This document shows positions 29,544-38,703 of a DNA stretch of 39,349 nt, one piece after another. The stretch covers positions 1 to 39,349 of the forward strand of contig JACEMX010000161.1 of assembly GCA_013867335.1 (NCBI GenBank), written 5' to 3'. The position numbers were made by a program, and so were the translations under genes. The notes below the pieces were generated by a model. It searched no databases and had not been told where the DNA came from. It saw only the letters and a program-made list of their open reading frames with translations. The stretch is from Candidatus Nitrosomaritimum aestuariumsis (GTDB taxonomy: Archaea; Thermoproteota; Nitrososphaeria; Nitrososphaerales; Nitrosopumilaceae). The first letter of the stretch is position 1; each line of letters starts with the position of its first letter.

Positions 29544-30392
29544 TTACTTGCCAGATTGCATTGCATAGTCAAGCATTAATGAAGGTATATCAACATCACA
29601 AACTCTGACAGTGTTTTTGTATTCAGTAGTGTTGTTTACCTCGTGAACTACTAATCCTCGTTCGTCACTTTCCATCAGGTCTACACCAACTATTTGGCCT
29701 TGTACGGCATCTTTTGCTTTAATGCACATCTCCTCCATCTCTTGGGTGACTGGGCATGGGGTTGCAGTTCCTCCCAAGGCCATATTTGTTTTCCAATTTC
29801 CATCACCGGAAGTTCTGTAAATTGCCGCAACAATTTTGTCTCCAACCATTATGGCTCTAATGTCTCTGGGAGGTCTTTGAACAAATTCCTCCAAATAATG
29901 AACTTGATAAATTGGATACATTTTTTCTCGGCTCTCGATAATGCCATCTGCGGAGTCTTTGTCGTTTAATTTTGAAATTAATCTTCCCCAACTTCCTACT
30001 GTTGGTTTTATGACTTTGGGATACCCTTGAATGTCTAGTGCTTCTATGGCCGCATCTTTGGAAAATGCGACAGTTGCATCAGGTGTTGGCACTCCATGTT
30101 TTTTCAACAGCATGTGGGTAAACAACTTGTTTCCGGCAAATATCCCTGTGTTAAGGCAATTGATTACATTTACACCAAGACCTTCAAGAGCTGCAGTAGA
30201 GTGAAGGTTTCTGTAATAGCTTACACACCTCTGAATTACAGTTCCATAGTCTTCTGGTTTTTTCTCTAAATCTAAAAATAATTTTTTACAATCGACCATC
30301 TGGATATTGATATTCTTTTTTTTTCCAGCTTCTAGTAGAGCTTTTTCTTCCCATCGGATGGTATCGTAAAGAATCGTTACGTCAGGATTCAC
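29544..30392 (-). CDS. lysX: LysW ligase, RimK-like ATP-grasp (probable alpha-aminoadipate ligase LysX)
   Basis: ATP-grasp: GYPKVIKPTVGSWGRLISKL, FVQRPPRDIRAIMVGD, VGVDLMESDERGLVVHEVNNTTEYKN. GTG start at 30392 overlaps the lysW TGA (GTGA); ORF track used TTG 30401. Confidence 0.88.
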   Translation of the reverse strand: MNPDVTILYDTIRWEEKALLEAGKKKNINIQMVDCKKLFLDLEKKPEDYGTVIQRCVSYYRNLHSTAALEGLGVNVINCLNTGIFAGNKLFTHMLLKKHGVPTPDATVAFSKDAAIEALDIQGYPKVIKPTVGSWGRLISKLNDKDSADGIIESREKMYPIYQVHYLEEFVQRPPRDIRAIMVGDKIVAAIYRTSGDGNWKTNMALGGTATPCPVTQEMEEMCIKAKDAVQGQIVGVDLMESDERGLVVHEVNNTTEYKNTVRVCDVDIPSLMLDYAMQSGK

Positions 30393-30556
30393 TGTCCCCA
30401 ATCCTCGCCAACCGTTTGGGCCGGCTTTAGATCGAAACCATCTGAACCTTTTGCTAATTCAAAACTTGCACCGCATTCGGGACATGTTACGATTTCTCCT
30501 TCTAAAGCATCGCTTGGTATGGAGATATCTGCATCACATTCATCGCATTTTGCCAT
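30389..30556 (-). CDS. lysW: LysW amino-group carrier protein with atypical C-terminus (EDWGQ)
   Basis: Manual translation: MAKCDECDADISIPSDALEGEIVTCPECGASFELAKGSDGFDLKPAQTVGEDWGQ* (55 aa). Start overlaps the upstream synthase stop (TAATG) and end overlaps lysX (GTGA). Absent from the ORF track. Confidence 0.93.
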   Translation of the reverse strand: MAKCDECDADISIPSDALEGEIVTCPECGASFELAKGSDGFDLKPAQTVGEDWGQ

Positions 30557-31746
30557 TATTTTTCCTCGGGTTTTTCTTTTTTGTCGTCATTAATTATCTT
30601 TTTTTCGAGTCTGTCTGCTAATGGAATTTCAATAAGATCCCCCATTCGTAAGTTCTTCAAACCTGTTGCAACGGCTTTTGCAGACTCGCTGTCTTTTTCG
30701 AGCCCTAAAATGGACATCAAATAAGACGCACCTGTTTTTCCTGCAAGCTCCCCGAAAACAATCCTCCTTCGGTTACCCACTGTTCTTGGTGGAATAGGCT
30801 CATAGGCTGCTGGGTTTCTGAGAATTGCAGCCAGGTGGGTTCCTGCTTTGTGCTTGTATGCTGAGCTTCCAACAATGGGCTTTGAATCATACGGCTTGAT
30901 TATTGTATATTCTTCAATTAATCGAGACAAGTCTTGAAGCATGTCCAGTCTAAAGTCATTTGGAGATTTGTAGAGGTAAGTCAATGCCACTGAAACTTCT
31001 GCAAGTGATGGAATTCCAGTTCTCTCACCTATTCCGTCAATTGTAGTGTGTATTTGATCTACTCCACCGTCACATGCAGCAAAAGCATTTGCAAGTGCAA
31101 ATCCAATATCATTGTGTACATGTGCATCAAGTGGTGTGTCTACTGCTGACCTGACTTTTTTTACAAAATTATACATTCCCACTGGACGTAGGATTCCTAC
31201 AGTATCTGGAAGACTGATTCTGTCCACACCTGCTTCTTCTATCGCTCTGCACATCTTTAAGAGAAATTCTGGCTCTGCTCTGCTTCCATCTTCAACTGTA
31301 AATCTAATTTTTAATCCATGAGACTTTGCATACTCTACTGTTTCTACTGCCCTTTCCATTGCTTGCTGCCTTGTGATTCGAAGTTTGTCTTTCAGGTGAA
31401 TGTCTGAAATACCAAGATAAGCTGCACACCATTTTGCATCGCAGCTCAGAGAAACATCGATGTCTTCTTTGAGTGCTCGTCCATGAGAAACAATATCTGC
31501 ATTAAGGCCCTGCTTGATGATTGTTTTTACTGCTTCTTTATGATCATCAGATACAACCGGAGAAATTTCAATTTGGTCTACTCCAAAATAATCTAACATC
31601 CATGCAATCTGTATTCTCTGCTTGTTGGTAAAAGAAACTCCTGGGTGTTGTTCTCCTTCTCTTAGAGTGCTATCAAGAACTCTAATCTTCTTTGGATTCT
31701 TTTCATACGAGTTGTACAAATCTGCATAGTAATTCGGATCCTTCAT
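30556..31746 (-). CDS. Homocitrate synthase-like (isopropylmalate/homocitrate synthase family)
   Basis: IRVLDSTLREGEQHPGVSFTNKQRIQIAWMLDYFGVDQIEI..DAHVHNDIGFALANAFAACDGGVDQIHTTIDGIGERTGIPSLAEV..SAYKHKAGTHLAAIL. Confidence 0.9.
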   Translation of the reverse strand: MKDPNYYADLYNSYEKNPKKIRVLDSTLREGEQHPGVSFTNKQRIQIAWMLDYFGVDQIEISPVVSDDHKEAVKTIIKQGLNADIVSHGRALKEDIDVSLSCDAKWCAAYLGISDIHLKDKLRITRQQAMERAVETVEYAKSHGLKIRFTVEDGSRAEPEFLLKMCRAIEEAGVDRISLPDTVGILRPVGMYNFVKKVRSAVDTPLDAHVHNDIGFALANAFAACDGGVDQIHTTIDGIGERTGIPSLAEVSVALTYLYKSPNDFRLDMLQDLSRLIEEYTIIKPYDSKPIVGSSAYKHKAGTHLAAILRNPAAYEPIPPRTVGNRRRIVFGELAGKTGASYLMSILGLEKDSESAKAVATGLKNLRMGDLIEIPLADRLEKKIINDDKKEKPEEK

Positions 31747-31862
31747 TACAGAAATCGTTGGGATAATTTTTCCATATAAACATATTCGTACTACATTCGT
31801 TGGATTTTAACAAAGATGATCCTAAATTCAAAGAATTTCGATTTTTTAAAACGAATGTCGGT

Positions 31863-32282
31863 TTAGACTATTTTTCTTAAAATTATTACCGTATTGGTAT
31901 CAATAACCCCTGGAATCTTTCTTAACGCATCAATACTATTGTTAATCTCTGCAATGTTTGATGCACTGATAATTGTTGTAATATCATACTGCCCTGTAAT
32001 TTCGTAAACTGTCTTGACTCCTTCTAGTTTTGCAAGTTTTACTGAAACTTTTGATGTGTCAGTTGCAGAATCAACTGAAACTAGAACTATTGCGCTGGTT
32101 ACATTTTCTTCTCCAAGCTCTAAAGTAAATCTCTTGATTGCACCTGTGTCTACTAAATTTTTAACCCGCCTTCTAACTGCTGATTCTGAAAGCTTTAGTT
32201 TCTTTCCAATATCTACAAAAGACTCTCTGGAATTTTCTCTAAGAAAATCAATAATTTTTTCGTCTACTTTATCCTTGAACAC
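31863..32282 (-). CDS. Lrp/AsnC-family regulator (LysM-like candidate)
   Basis: KIIDFLRENSRESFVDIGKKLKLSESAVRRRVKNLVDTGAIKRFTLEL..KTVYEITGQYDITTIISASNIAEINNSIDALRKIPGV: HTH + RAM domain. Confidence 0.92.
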   Translation of the reverse strand: MFKDKVDEKIIDFLRENSRESFVDIGKKLKLSESAVRRRVKNLVDTGAIKRFTLELGEENVTSAIVLVSVDSATDTSKVSVKLAKLEGVKTVYEITGQYDITTIISASNIAEINNSIDALRKIPGVIDTNTVIILRKIV

Positions 32283-33450
32283 TTCTTTTCTTCTCCTCTT
32301 CTGTAAGTACAGAATCTAAGGCTTGTAAAACTTTTGTTATATCTTCTTCAGTTATTACTAGAGGGGGAAGAATTCTCAGAATATTTCTACCAGAATAAAG
32401 CATCAAAACTCCCTCTTTGATTAAATTCATCAGTATGTCTCTTACCTCAAACTTTAACTCTACTCCTATCATTAGGCCTTTGCCTCTTATTTCTCTGATT
32501 ATCGCATGCTTTTCTTTTAGTTTCTCAAGTCCTTCTCTGAAAATTTTTCCCATCTTTTCAGAATTTTCAATCAAACCATCTTCAGTTATGGCTTTGAGAG
32601 CTGCCACTCCTGCAGCACATGATAATGGGTTTCCTCCAAACGTTGAGGAGTGTTCACCCTTGCTAATTGATGCCAAAATATCTGGTCTTACAAGTGTGGC
32701 GCCCATTGGGACTCCTCCTGCAATTCCTTTTGCAAGGCACATGATGTCAGGAGCTGTATTCCAGTGATCACAAGCCCATAATCGTCCAGTTCTTCCTAGA
32801 CCTGCCTGAATTTCGTCAAAAATTAAAAGAATTCCTTTCTCATCGCACAACTTTCTTACTTCCTGTAGGAATCCATCAGGTGCAACAACTATCCCGCTTT
32901 CTCCTTGAATTGGCTCTAAAATCACAAATGCAGTGTCATCATCAATTACTGAGCGGAGGGATTCCATATCTCCGTATGATGCAAAAGATACTTTTTCTAC
33001 TAATGGTGCAAATGCTTTTTTGTATTTTGGATTAAATGTTAATGATAATGCTCCGAAGGATTTTCCATGGTAGGAGCCTTTCATTGCAACCATTCCTTTT
33101 TTGCCAGTAAACTTTCTTGCAAATTTCATTGCAGCTTCTACAGCTTCTGCTCCACTATTGTTTAGATGAACCTGTGTTAGATTTTTTGGTGCAAGACCAA
33201 TCAGTGTTTTGAGAAACTCTTCTCTTGTTTTGTTATAAAGAGAACTGTGAACTGTAATGATTTTGTCAACTTGTTCTTTAATTGCTTTGTTTACTCTATC
33301 ATTCTGATGTCCGACAAGTGCAACGCCATAGCCTCCCATACAATCAATGTACTCTTTTCCATCAGTATCCCAAACATGGGCTCCTTTTCCTTTCTCAACT
33401 GTTACTGGAAATCTCTGATAGAGGTTTCCCATAAATTGGTCTTCACTCAT
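32269..33450 (-). CDS. lysJ: LysW-aminoadipate semialdehyde / acetylornithine aminotransferase
   Basis: Class III PLP aminotransferase: LILFDEIQAGLGRTGRLWACDHWNTAPDIMCLAKGIAGGVPMGATLV..STFGGNPLSCAAG. Confidence 0.93.
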   Translation of the reverse strand: MSEDQFMGNLYQRFPVTVEKGKGAHVWDTDGKEYIDCMGGYGVALVGHQNDRVNKAIKEQVDKIITVHSSLYNKTREEFLKTLIGLAPKNLTQVHLNNSGAEAVEAAMKFARKFTGKKGMVAMKGSYHGKSFGALSLTFNPKYKKAFAPLVEKVSFASYGDMESLRSVIDDDTAFVILEPIQGESGIVVAPDGFLQEVRKLCDEKGILLIFDEIQAGLGRTGRLWACDHWNTAPDIMCLAKGIAGGVPMGATLVRPDILASISKGEHSSTFGGNPLSCAAGVAALKAITEDGLIENSEKMGKIFREGLEKLKEKHAIIREIRGKGLMIGVELKFEVRDILMNLIKEGVLMLYSGRNILRILPPLVITEEDITKVLQALDSVLTEEEKKRSVQG

Positions 33451-34246
33451 GTTGAATCACCGTACAGTTATCATGAGAAATTGCTGCAGATATAGGATTT
33501 TCTTTCTGACCATTTGCAATCAAAGCCTCTTTTACTCCCATGTCTAATGCTTCAGTTGATGCTAGGATTTTTTTCTCCATTCCGGGACCAATTTTTGGCC
33601 TGATTTCTTTTGCTTCTGCAAGAGTTAGTTTAGTTACCAGTTTGTCATCCATCAAAAGCCCATCTACATTTGTGATGAAAAGCACCTTGTCAGTTCCTAC
33701 TCTTCCTGCCACATATGCTGCAGCTCTGTCCCCATCTACATTGAGAAATTCAGACTCTTCGCTTATTGCAATGGGGGAGATGACTGGAGTGAGGCCTTGA
33801 TCAAGCAAGGATTTGATTAATTCTGAATTAATTTGACGAATTTTACCTGTGTATCCTCCATCAATTGCCTGTTTTCGGCCTTTTTCATTTACGATTAGTA
33901 GCTTCTTTTTTCTTTCTGCCTGTATCACTTTGGCATCTACTCCGGACAAACCAATTGCATTAACTCCATTTTTTTGAAGCATCTGAACTATTGTCTTGTT
34001 TATTCGTCCGGCCATAACCATGGTAAAAATTTCAGCAGTTTCTTTGTCTGTATACCTGCTTTTGATTCCGCTGGGGGATGTGACAAACTTTGGTTCTTTC
34101 CCTAACTGTTCGCAAACTTTGGTGACTTCCTTTCCTCCGCCATGAACAATAATCACTCCTTCTGTTTCTGCAACTTTTTTGATATCTAAAATTGTTGAAG
34201 GATGTAAGTTATCTACCACACTTCCACCGATTTTGATTGTAATCAT
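33443..34246 (-). CDS. lysZ: LysW-aminoadipate/glutamate kinase
   Basis: Amino-acid kinase: MITIKIGGSVVDN, VIIVHGGGKEV, LNVDGDRAAAYVAGRVGTDKVLFITNVDGLL. Confidence 0.93.
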   Translation of the reverse strand: MITIKIGGSVVDNLHPSTILDIKKVAETEGVIIVHGGGKEVTKVCEQLGKEPKFVTSPSGIKSRYTDKETAEIFTMVMAGRINKTIVQMLQKNGVNAIGLSGVDAKVIQAERKKKLLIVNEKGRKQAIDGGYTGKIRQINSELIKSLLDQGLTPVISPIAISEESEFLNVDGDRAAAYVAGRVGTDKVLFITNVDGLLMDDKLVTKLTLAEAKEIRPKIGPGMEKKILASTEALDMGVKEALIANGQKENPISAAISHDNCTVIQHE

Positions 34247-34248
34247 TT

Positions 34249-35295
34249 CTAAACCGGTGTTAGTGGTGTGTATCTTAAACCATCCATCTCATCGAATCCA
34301 CACATTACATTCATGTTCTGAATGGCTGAACCTGCAGCTCCTTTCATCAGGTTATCTGAAGCTGATAGGGCAATCAATCTATGATTGTCTTCATCCAAAT
34401 CAAATCCGATGTCACAAAAGTTTGAACCAACCAAGAACTTTGGATCTGGGAATTTGTATAATCCTTTTTTGTCTCTAATCAATCGGACAAATTTTTCTTC
34501 ACCATAAGTTTGACGATAAAGCTTCCACAATTCTTTTTCTTCAATATCTTTTTTCATAAATGTGTGATTGGTACATAATATTCCGCGTACTACATCTACT
34601 GCATGTGGGCTCATTGAAACGTGAATCTTTCTTCCTGCAATCTCACTTAGTTCTTGTTCGATTTCACCGGTGTGTCTATGTTTTGCAGGCTTGTATGGCC
34701 TGATAACTCCTGCTCGCATTGCATGCGCAGTACCAGAGCCTGAACCTGCTCCTGATGAGCCAATCTTAGAATCAACTACAATGTGCTCAGTATCAATCAG
34801 ATCATTTCGAATTAGTGGTGCTAGTGCTAGCATTGATGTTACTGCCATACAACCAGGGCATGATACAAGCTGTGCGTTTTTGATTTGTTCTCTGTGTAAT
34901 TCAGGAACTCCAAAAACAGAATTTTTCAAATAATCTGGATGTGGGTGCTCCCATCCATACCATTTATCGTAATCTTCAGGGGTGTGTAATCTATAATCTG
35001 CACTCAAATCAATAATTTTGATACCTCTGTCGTAGAGGGCCTTTACAATTTCAGTTGCTGTTCCATGTGGTACTGCAGTAAACACCAAATCACATTGGTC
35101 TGAAATTTTCTCGTAATCCATCTCTGAAAATGTTAGATCGGTAAATCCCTTCAAGCTTGGTTGAACTCTGTGCAAATACTCTCCGACATGCTGTCGTGAG
35201 GTTACCATGCTGATCTCAACGTCTGGGTGATTTACAAGTAAACGAAGGGTTTCTCCTCCTACATATCCTGAAGCGCCAACTACTCCTACTTTCAT
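34249..35295 (-). CDS. lysY: LysW-aminoadipyl/glutamyl phosphate reductase
   Basis: MKVGVVGASGYVGGETLRLLVNHPDVEI, VSCPGCMAVTSMLALAPL (catalytic Cys), HRHTGEIEQELSEIAGRKIHVSMSPHAVDVVRGI. Confidence 0.94.
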   Translation of the reverse strand: MKVGVVGASGYVGGETLRLLVNHPDVEISMVTSRQHVGEYLHRVQPSLKGFTDLTFSEMDYEKISDQCDLVFTAVPHGTATEIVKALYDRGIKIIDLSADYRLHTPEDYDKWYGWEHPHPDYLKNSVFGVPELHREQIKNAQLVSCPGCMAVTSMLALAPLIRNDLIDTEHIVVDSKIGSSGAGSGSGTAHAMRAGVIRPYKPAKHRHTGEIEQELSEIAGRKIHVSMSPHAVDVVRGILCTNHTFMKKDIEEKELWKLYRQTYGEEKFVRLIRDKKGLYKFPDPKFLVGSNFCDIGFDLDEDNHRLIALSASDNLMKGAAGSAIQNMNVMCGFDEMDGLRYTPLTPV

Positions 35296-35323
35296 GATAA
35301 ACTGTGTCGTAATGGAGTATAAT

Positions 35324-36181
35324 TTATTTCCTAATGCAACTCAAAGCGTATTCTACCATAGCTTTTGGAATATTTCTCTTGGAGACTCTTGCCAATCCCT
35401 TAAACTCTACAGTGTTGTTGACTTCGTGAACCACTAGTCCTGTTTTTTCATCTTCCATCATGTCAATTCCCAAAATACCTCCGCCCATTGCCTTTGAGGC
35501 CTTTACTGCAATATCCTCCATTTCTTTTGTGATCTCACAGAGTTCTGGGTCTGCCCCAAGTGCAATGTTTGTCTTAAATCCCTCTGATGACTTTCTGTAC
35601 ATTGCAGCAATTGGCTCATCACCTACGGTAATTACACGAATATCTCTTGGGGGTCTTTGGATTAACTCTTGAAGGTAGTAAATTCTATCATGTGGGCCAT
35701 CATTTATGTCTCTAATTTCCATTATGGCATCAGCAGTATCCTTGTCTTTAAGAGGCATGACTCCCCGGCCCCAACTTCCAATTAATGGTTTGATTACAAG
35801 TGGGTATCCAACTTTTTCTAGATTTTCTAATGCACTTTCACTTGAAAATGAAAAGTATGTCTTTGGAGTTGGAACATTGTGTTTTTTTAATCTCAGTGTC
35901 ATAATCATCTTGTTGCCACAAATGTTTGCCACATCATACGAGTTTATGGTTGGAACATCCATAAACTCTAGACTGGACGTAAAGTGCAACCCTCTAAAAT
36001 AACTCACACATCTTTCTAAAACAACATCTCCAAGATCATAATCTTCTTTTTTACTATCTGTGTTAATTTTGGTGATTTTGGCATCAAGCATCGATGTATC
36101 GCATCCAAGATCAGATGCTTCCTTTTGGAGCATCTTCTCTTCGGACCTTAATCGGTCAAAGACGATACAGACTTTTGACAT
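35324..36181 (-). CDS. argX: LysW ligase, RimK-like ATP-grasp (probable glutamate ligase ArgX)
   Basis: GYPLVIKPLIGSWGRGVMPLKDKD, LIQRPPRDIRVITVGDEPIAAMYR, GIDMMEDEKTGLVVHEVNNTVEFKG; operon with argG. Confidence 0.88.
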   Translation of the reverse strand: MSKVCIVFDRLRSEEKMLQKEASDLGCDTSMLDAKITKINTDSKKEDYDLGDVVLERCVSYFRGLHFTSSLEFMDVPTINSYDVANICGNKMIMTLRLKKHNVPTPKTYFSFSSESALENLEKVGYPLVIKPLIGSWGRGVMPLKDKDTADAIMEIRDINDGPHDRIYYLQELIQRPPRDIRVITVGDEPIAAMYRKSSEGFKTNIALGADPELCEITKEMEDIAVKASKAMGGGILGIDMMEDEKTGLVVHEVNNTVEFKGLARVSKRNIPKAMVEYALSCIRK

Positions 36182-36348
36182 TACTCTCCCCAGTCTTCGC
36201 CTACACTTTCTGCTTGTTTTAGCACAACATTTGATCCGTCTTTACTTGCGATTTCAAAGTCTGCACCACAATCAGGGCAGGAGACAATTTCTCCAACTGA
36301 GGCGTCGTCTGGGATGTTTAGAGTTGCATCACATTCTGGGCAGTTCAT
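36181..36348 (-). CDS. lysW: LysW amino-group carrier protein with canonical C-terminus (EDWGE)
   Basis: Manual translation: MNCPECDATLNIPDDASVGEIVSCPDCGADFEIASKDGSNVVLKQAESVGEDWGE* (55 aa); overlaps argG stop (ATGA) and argX start (TAATG). Absent from the ORF track. Confidence 0.95.
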   Translation of the reverse strand: MNCPECDATLNIPDDASVGEIVSCPDCGADFEIASKDGSNVVLKQAESVGEDWGE

Positions 36349-37544
36349 GTTTTTGTTGACCTCTTCTTTTGTAATTTATTAGCTTCTGTTGACTGCATTC
36401 CCCACAATTCTACGAATCCTTTGGCTAATCTCTGATCAAATGTTGATTCTGTGCCATATGTGGCAATCTCATGACTGTAAAGCGACTTTGAAGATTTTCG
36501 TCCAACAACTCTGACATTTCCCTTGAATAGTTTGAGTTTCACGGTTCCTGAAACTGTTTTTTGTGAGGCTTCAATAAATCCATCAAGATCATCTTTGAGT
36601 GGATCCTGCCAAAGCCCAGAATATACAAGATATGCCCATTCATCATCAATTAGCGACTTGAACTTGTTTTGGTGTTTTGTGTGGACCATTTTCTCCAAGT
36701 CCTGATGTGCCTCAATTAAGCAAGTGGCAGCAGGGGTCTCATACACTTCACGGGATTTTATCCCAACAACCCTGTCTTCGATGTGGTCTACAATTCCAAC
36801 ACCTGCATCTCCTGCCTTTTTGTTTAGATATTCAATTAGTTTTACCGCATCTAGTTTTTTTCCATCTACTGCAACTGGTACTCCTTTTTCAAATTTAATT
36901 TCCAAGTAAGTTGGTTTGTCCGGCAAGTTTTTTGTCTTAACCCAAATGAAGGCATCATCAGGTGGTTCGTTGTATGGGTCCTCTAATACTCCTCCTTCGA
37001 TTGCGCGGCCCCACAAGTTTTGATCAATGCTGAACTTTTTGGCAACAGTGTCAATTTGAATTCCGTGTTTGTCTGCAAATTTTAATTCAGTTTCCCTGTC
37101 TAGATTTTTGTCTCTGATTGGTGCAATAATTGGTAAATCAGAACCTGAACGAAGTGTGATGTCAAATCTTACTTGGTCATTTCCTTTTCCCGAACACCCG
37201 TGAGCAAGTGCTGTTACTTTTTCTTTTTTTGCAATCTCTAAAACTTTTTCAGCAATTAATGGTCTTGCAAGTGCAGTTGCCAAACAATATTTTTTTTGGT
37301 ATAGTGCATTTGCTTTAATTGAAGGAAAGATGTATTTTTCTGCAAATTCTTTTCTGGCATCAATGTTGTAGTGCTTTTTTACTCCAAGCTTTTTTGCTTT
37401 TGCTGCAATCTTTTTGTGATCATCACCTTGACCGACATCAACTGTAACTGTGATTACATCCATGTCGTGCTCTGCTTGTAAATATTTTACAACCACCGAC
37501 GTATCTAATCCTCCAGAAAATGCCAAAATTCCTTTTTGAGTCAT
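36345..37544 (-). CDS. argG: Argininosuccinate synthase
   Basis: GILAFSGGLDTSVVVKYLQAEHDMDVITVTVDVGQGDD, ALAHGCSGKGNDQVRFD, WGRAIEGGVLEDPYNEPPDDAF. Confidence 0.97.
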   Translation of the reverse strand: MTQKGILAFSGGLDTSVVVKYLQAEHDMDVITVTVDVGQGDDHKKIAAKAKKLGVKKHYNIDARKEFAEKYIFPSIKANALYQKKYCLATALARPLIAEKVLEIAKKEKVTALAHGCSGKGNDQVRFDITLRSGSDLPIIAPIRDKNLDRETELKFADKHGIQIDTVAKKFSIDQNLWGRAIEGGVLEDPYNEPPDDAFIWVKTKNLPDKPTYLEIKFEKGVPVAVDGKKLDAVKLIEYLNKKAGDAGVGIVDHIEDRVVGIKSREVYETPAATCLIEAHQDLEKMVHTKHQNKFKSLIDDEWAYLVYSGLWQDPLKDDLDGFIEASQKTVSGTVKLKLFKGNVRVVGRKSSKSLYSHEIATYGTESTFDQRLAKGFVELWGMQSTEANKLQKKRSTKT

Positions 37545-37677
37545 AAAACATCTTTTCCGACGTAATTTGGAATTTATCTTTTGTGATATTGTTTTTCAAA
37601 AATCTCGGGCTGAAAATTTCTGGCTAGCTTGAGCTAAAATTCGATGATTATTTATCCGTCAAATATAACGCTGTTTT

Positions 37678-38703
37678 ATGAAAATAGGCAAGGCTATCTT
37701 AGCAGGTATTGGAATAGTTTTGGTAGCCATAGCCGTAGGACTTGTCACAAATTCTGGTTCTGAAGCAAATAACGAAACCCTCCGAGTAGCGTTTTTTCCA
37801 AACATCGGCCATGCAATTCCAGTAGTTGGAATGGAGCGAGATACTTTTGAGGATAATCTTGGAAATGCAACTACTATAGAAACTAAATTGTTTGATAGCG
37901 GACCACAAGTTATAGAGTCACTTTATGCAAATTCTATTGATATTGCATATGTTGGACCAGGCCCTGCAATTAACGGCTTTTTAAAATCTGAAAACCGAGA
38001 TGTTGTAATTTTGTCTGGAGCTGCAAGTGGGGGCGCAAGTTTTATTGTCCATCCTGATTCTGAGATAATCTCTGTTGAGGACTTTGCAGGAAAACGAATT
38101 GCCGCTCCGCAAATTGGAAACTCTCAGGATGTTTCTTTAAGAAACTATCTTTCAGAAAACGGATTGAAATCATATGAAAAAGGTGGCTCTGTTATTGTTT
38201 TGAATATTCCAAATCCTGACATTTACACATTATTTACAAAAGGAGAGATTGATGGTGCATGGGTTCCTGAACCATGGGCCACTATACTTGTTCAAGAACT
38301 TGGAGGACAACGACTATTCTTTGAAGAAGAACTTTGGCCACAAGAAAAGTTTGCATCAGTTTTATTAATTGGACGACAAGAATATGTGCAAAACAATCCT
38401 GAAATAATTTCAAACTGGTTAGAGTCACACGAGCAAACCGTAAACTGGATAAACCAAAATCCACAGGAGACGCGAATTATTTTTAATGACTTTATGCAAA
38501 ATCATATGGGCCAATCACTCTCAGATAGTGTGATTGATGAGGCGCTAGGTAATTTGGAAATTACAACTGACCCAGTTGATGAGTCCATTTACACTTTTGC
38601 TGCAAGAGCTGATTCACTTGGCTATCTTGGGCGAGACGGATACAGCTTGGATGGGATTTTTTTTGACATAGCTTCAAATGAATCCCTACAGGAGAATAAA
38701 TGA
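37678..38703 (+). CDS. ABC transporter substrate-binding protein (NitT/TauT/SsuA-like)
   Basis: N-terminal TM/signal; LRVAFFPNIGHAIPVVGMERDTFEDNLG..DIAYVGPGPAINGFLKS..GKRIAAPQIGNSQDVSLRNYL..GEIDGAWVPEPWATILVQELGG. Confidence 0.9.
   Translation: MKIGKAILAGIGIVLVAIAVGLVTNSGSEANNETLRVAFFPNIGHAIPVVGMERDTFEDNLGNATTIETKLFDSGPQVIESLYANSIDIAYVGPGPAINGFLKSENRDVVILSGAASGGASFIVHPDSEIISVEDFAGKRIAAPQIGNSQDVSLRNYLSENGLKSYEKGGSVIVLNIPNPDIYTLFTKGEIDGAWVPEPWATILVQELGGQRLFFEEELWPQEKFASVLLIGRQEYVQNNPEIISNWLESHEQTVNWINQNPQETRIIFNDFMQNHMGQSLSDSVIDEALGNLEITTDPVDESIYTFAARADSLGYLGRDGYSLDGIFFDIASNESLQENK

Noticed and set aside
30393-30401. ORF-track TTG start for lysX (MGTVNPDV...)
   Set aside because: The GTG at 30392 overlapping the lysW TGA is a more typical coupled start; the upstream TTG lies inside the last codons of lysW.
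32417-32767. 116-aa plus-strand ORF antisense to lysJ
   Set aside because: Shadow ORF of a conserved aminotransferase; composition not protein-like.
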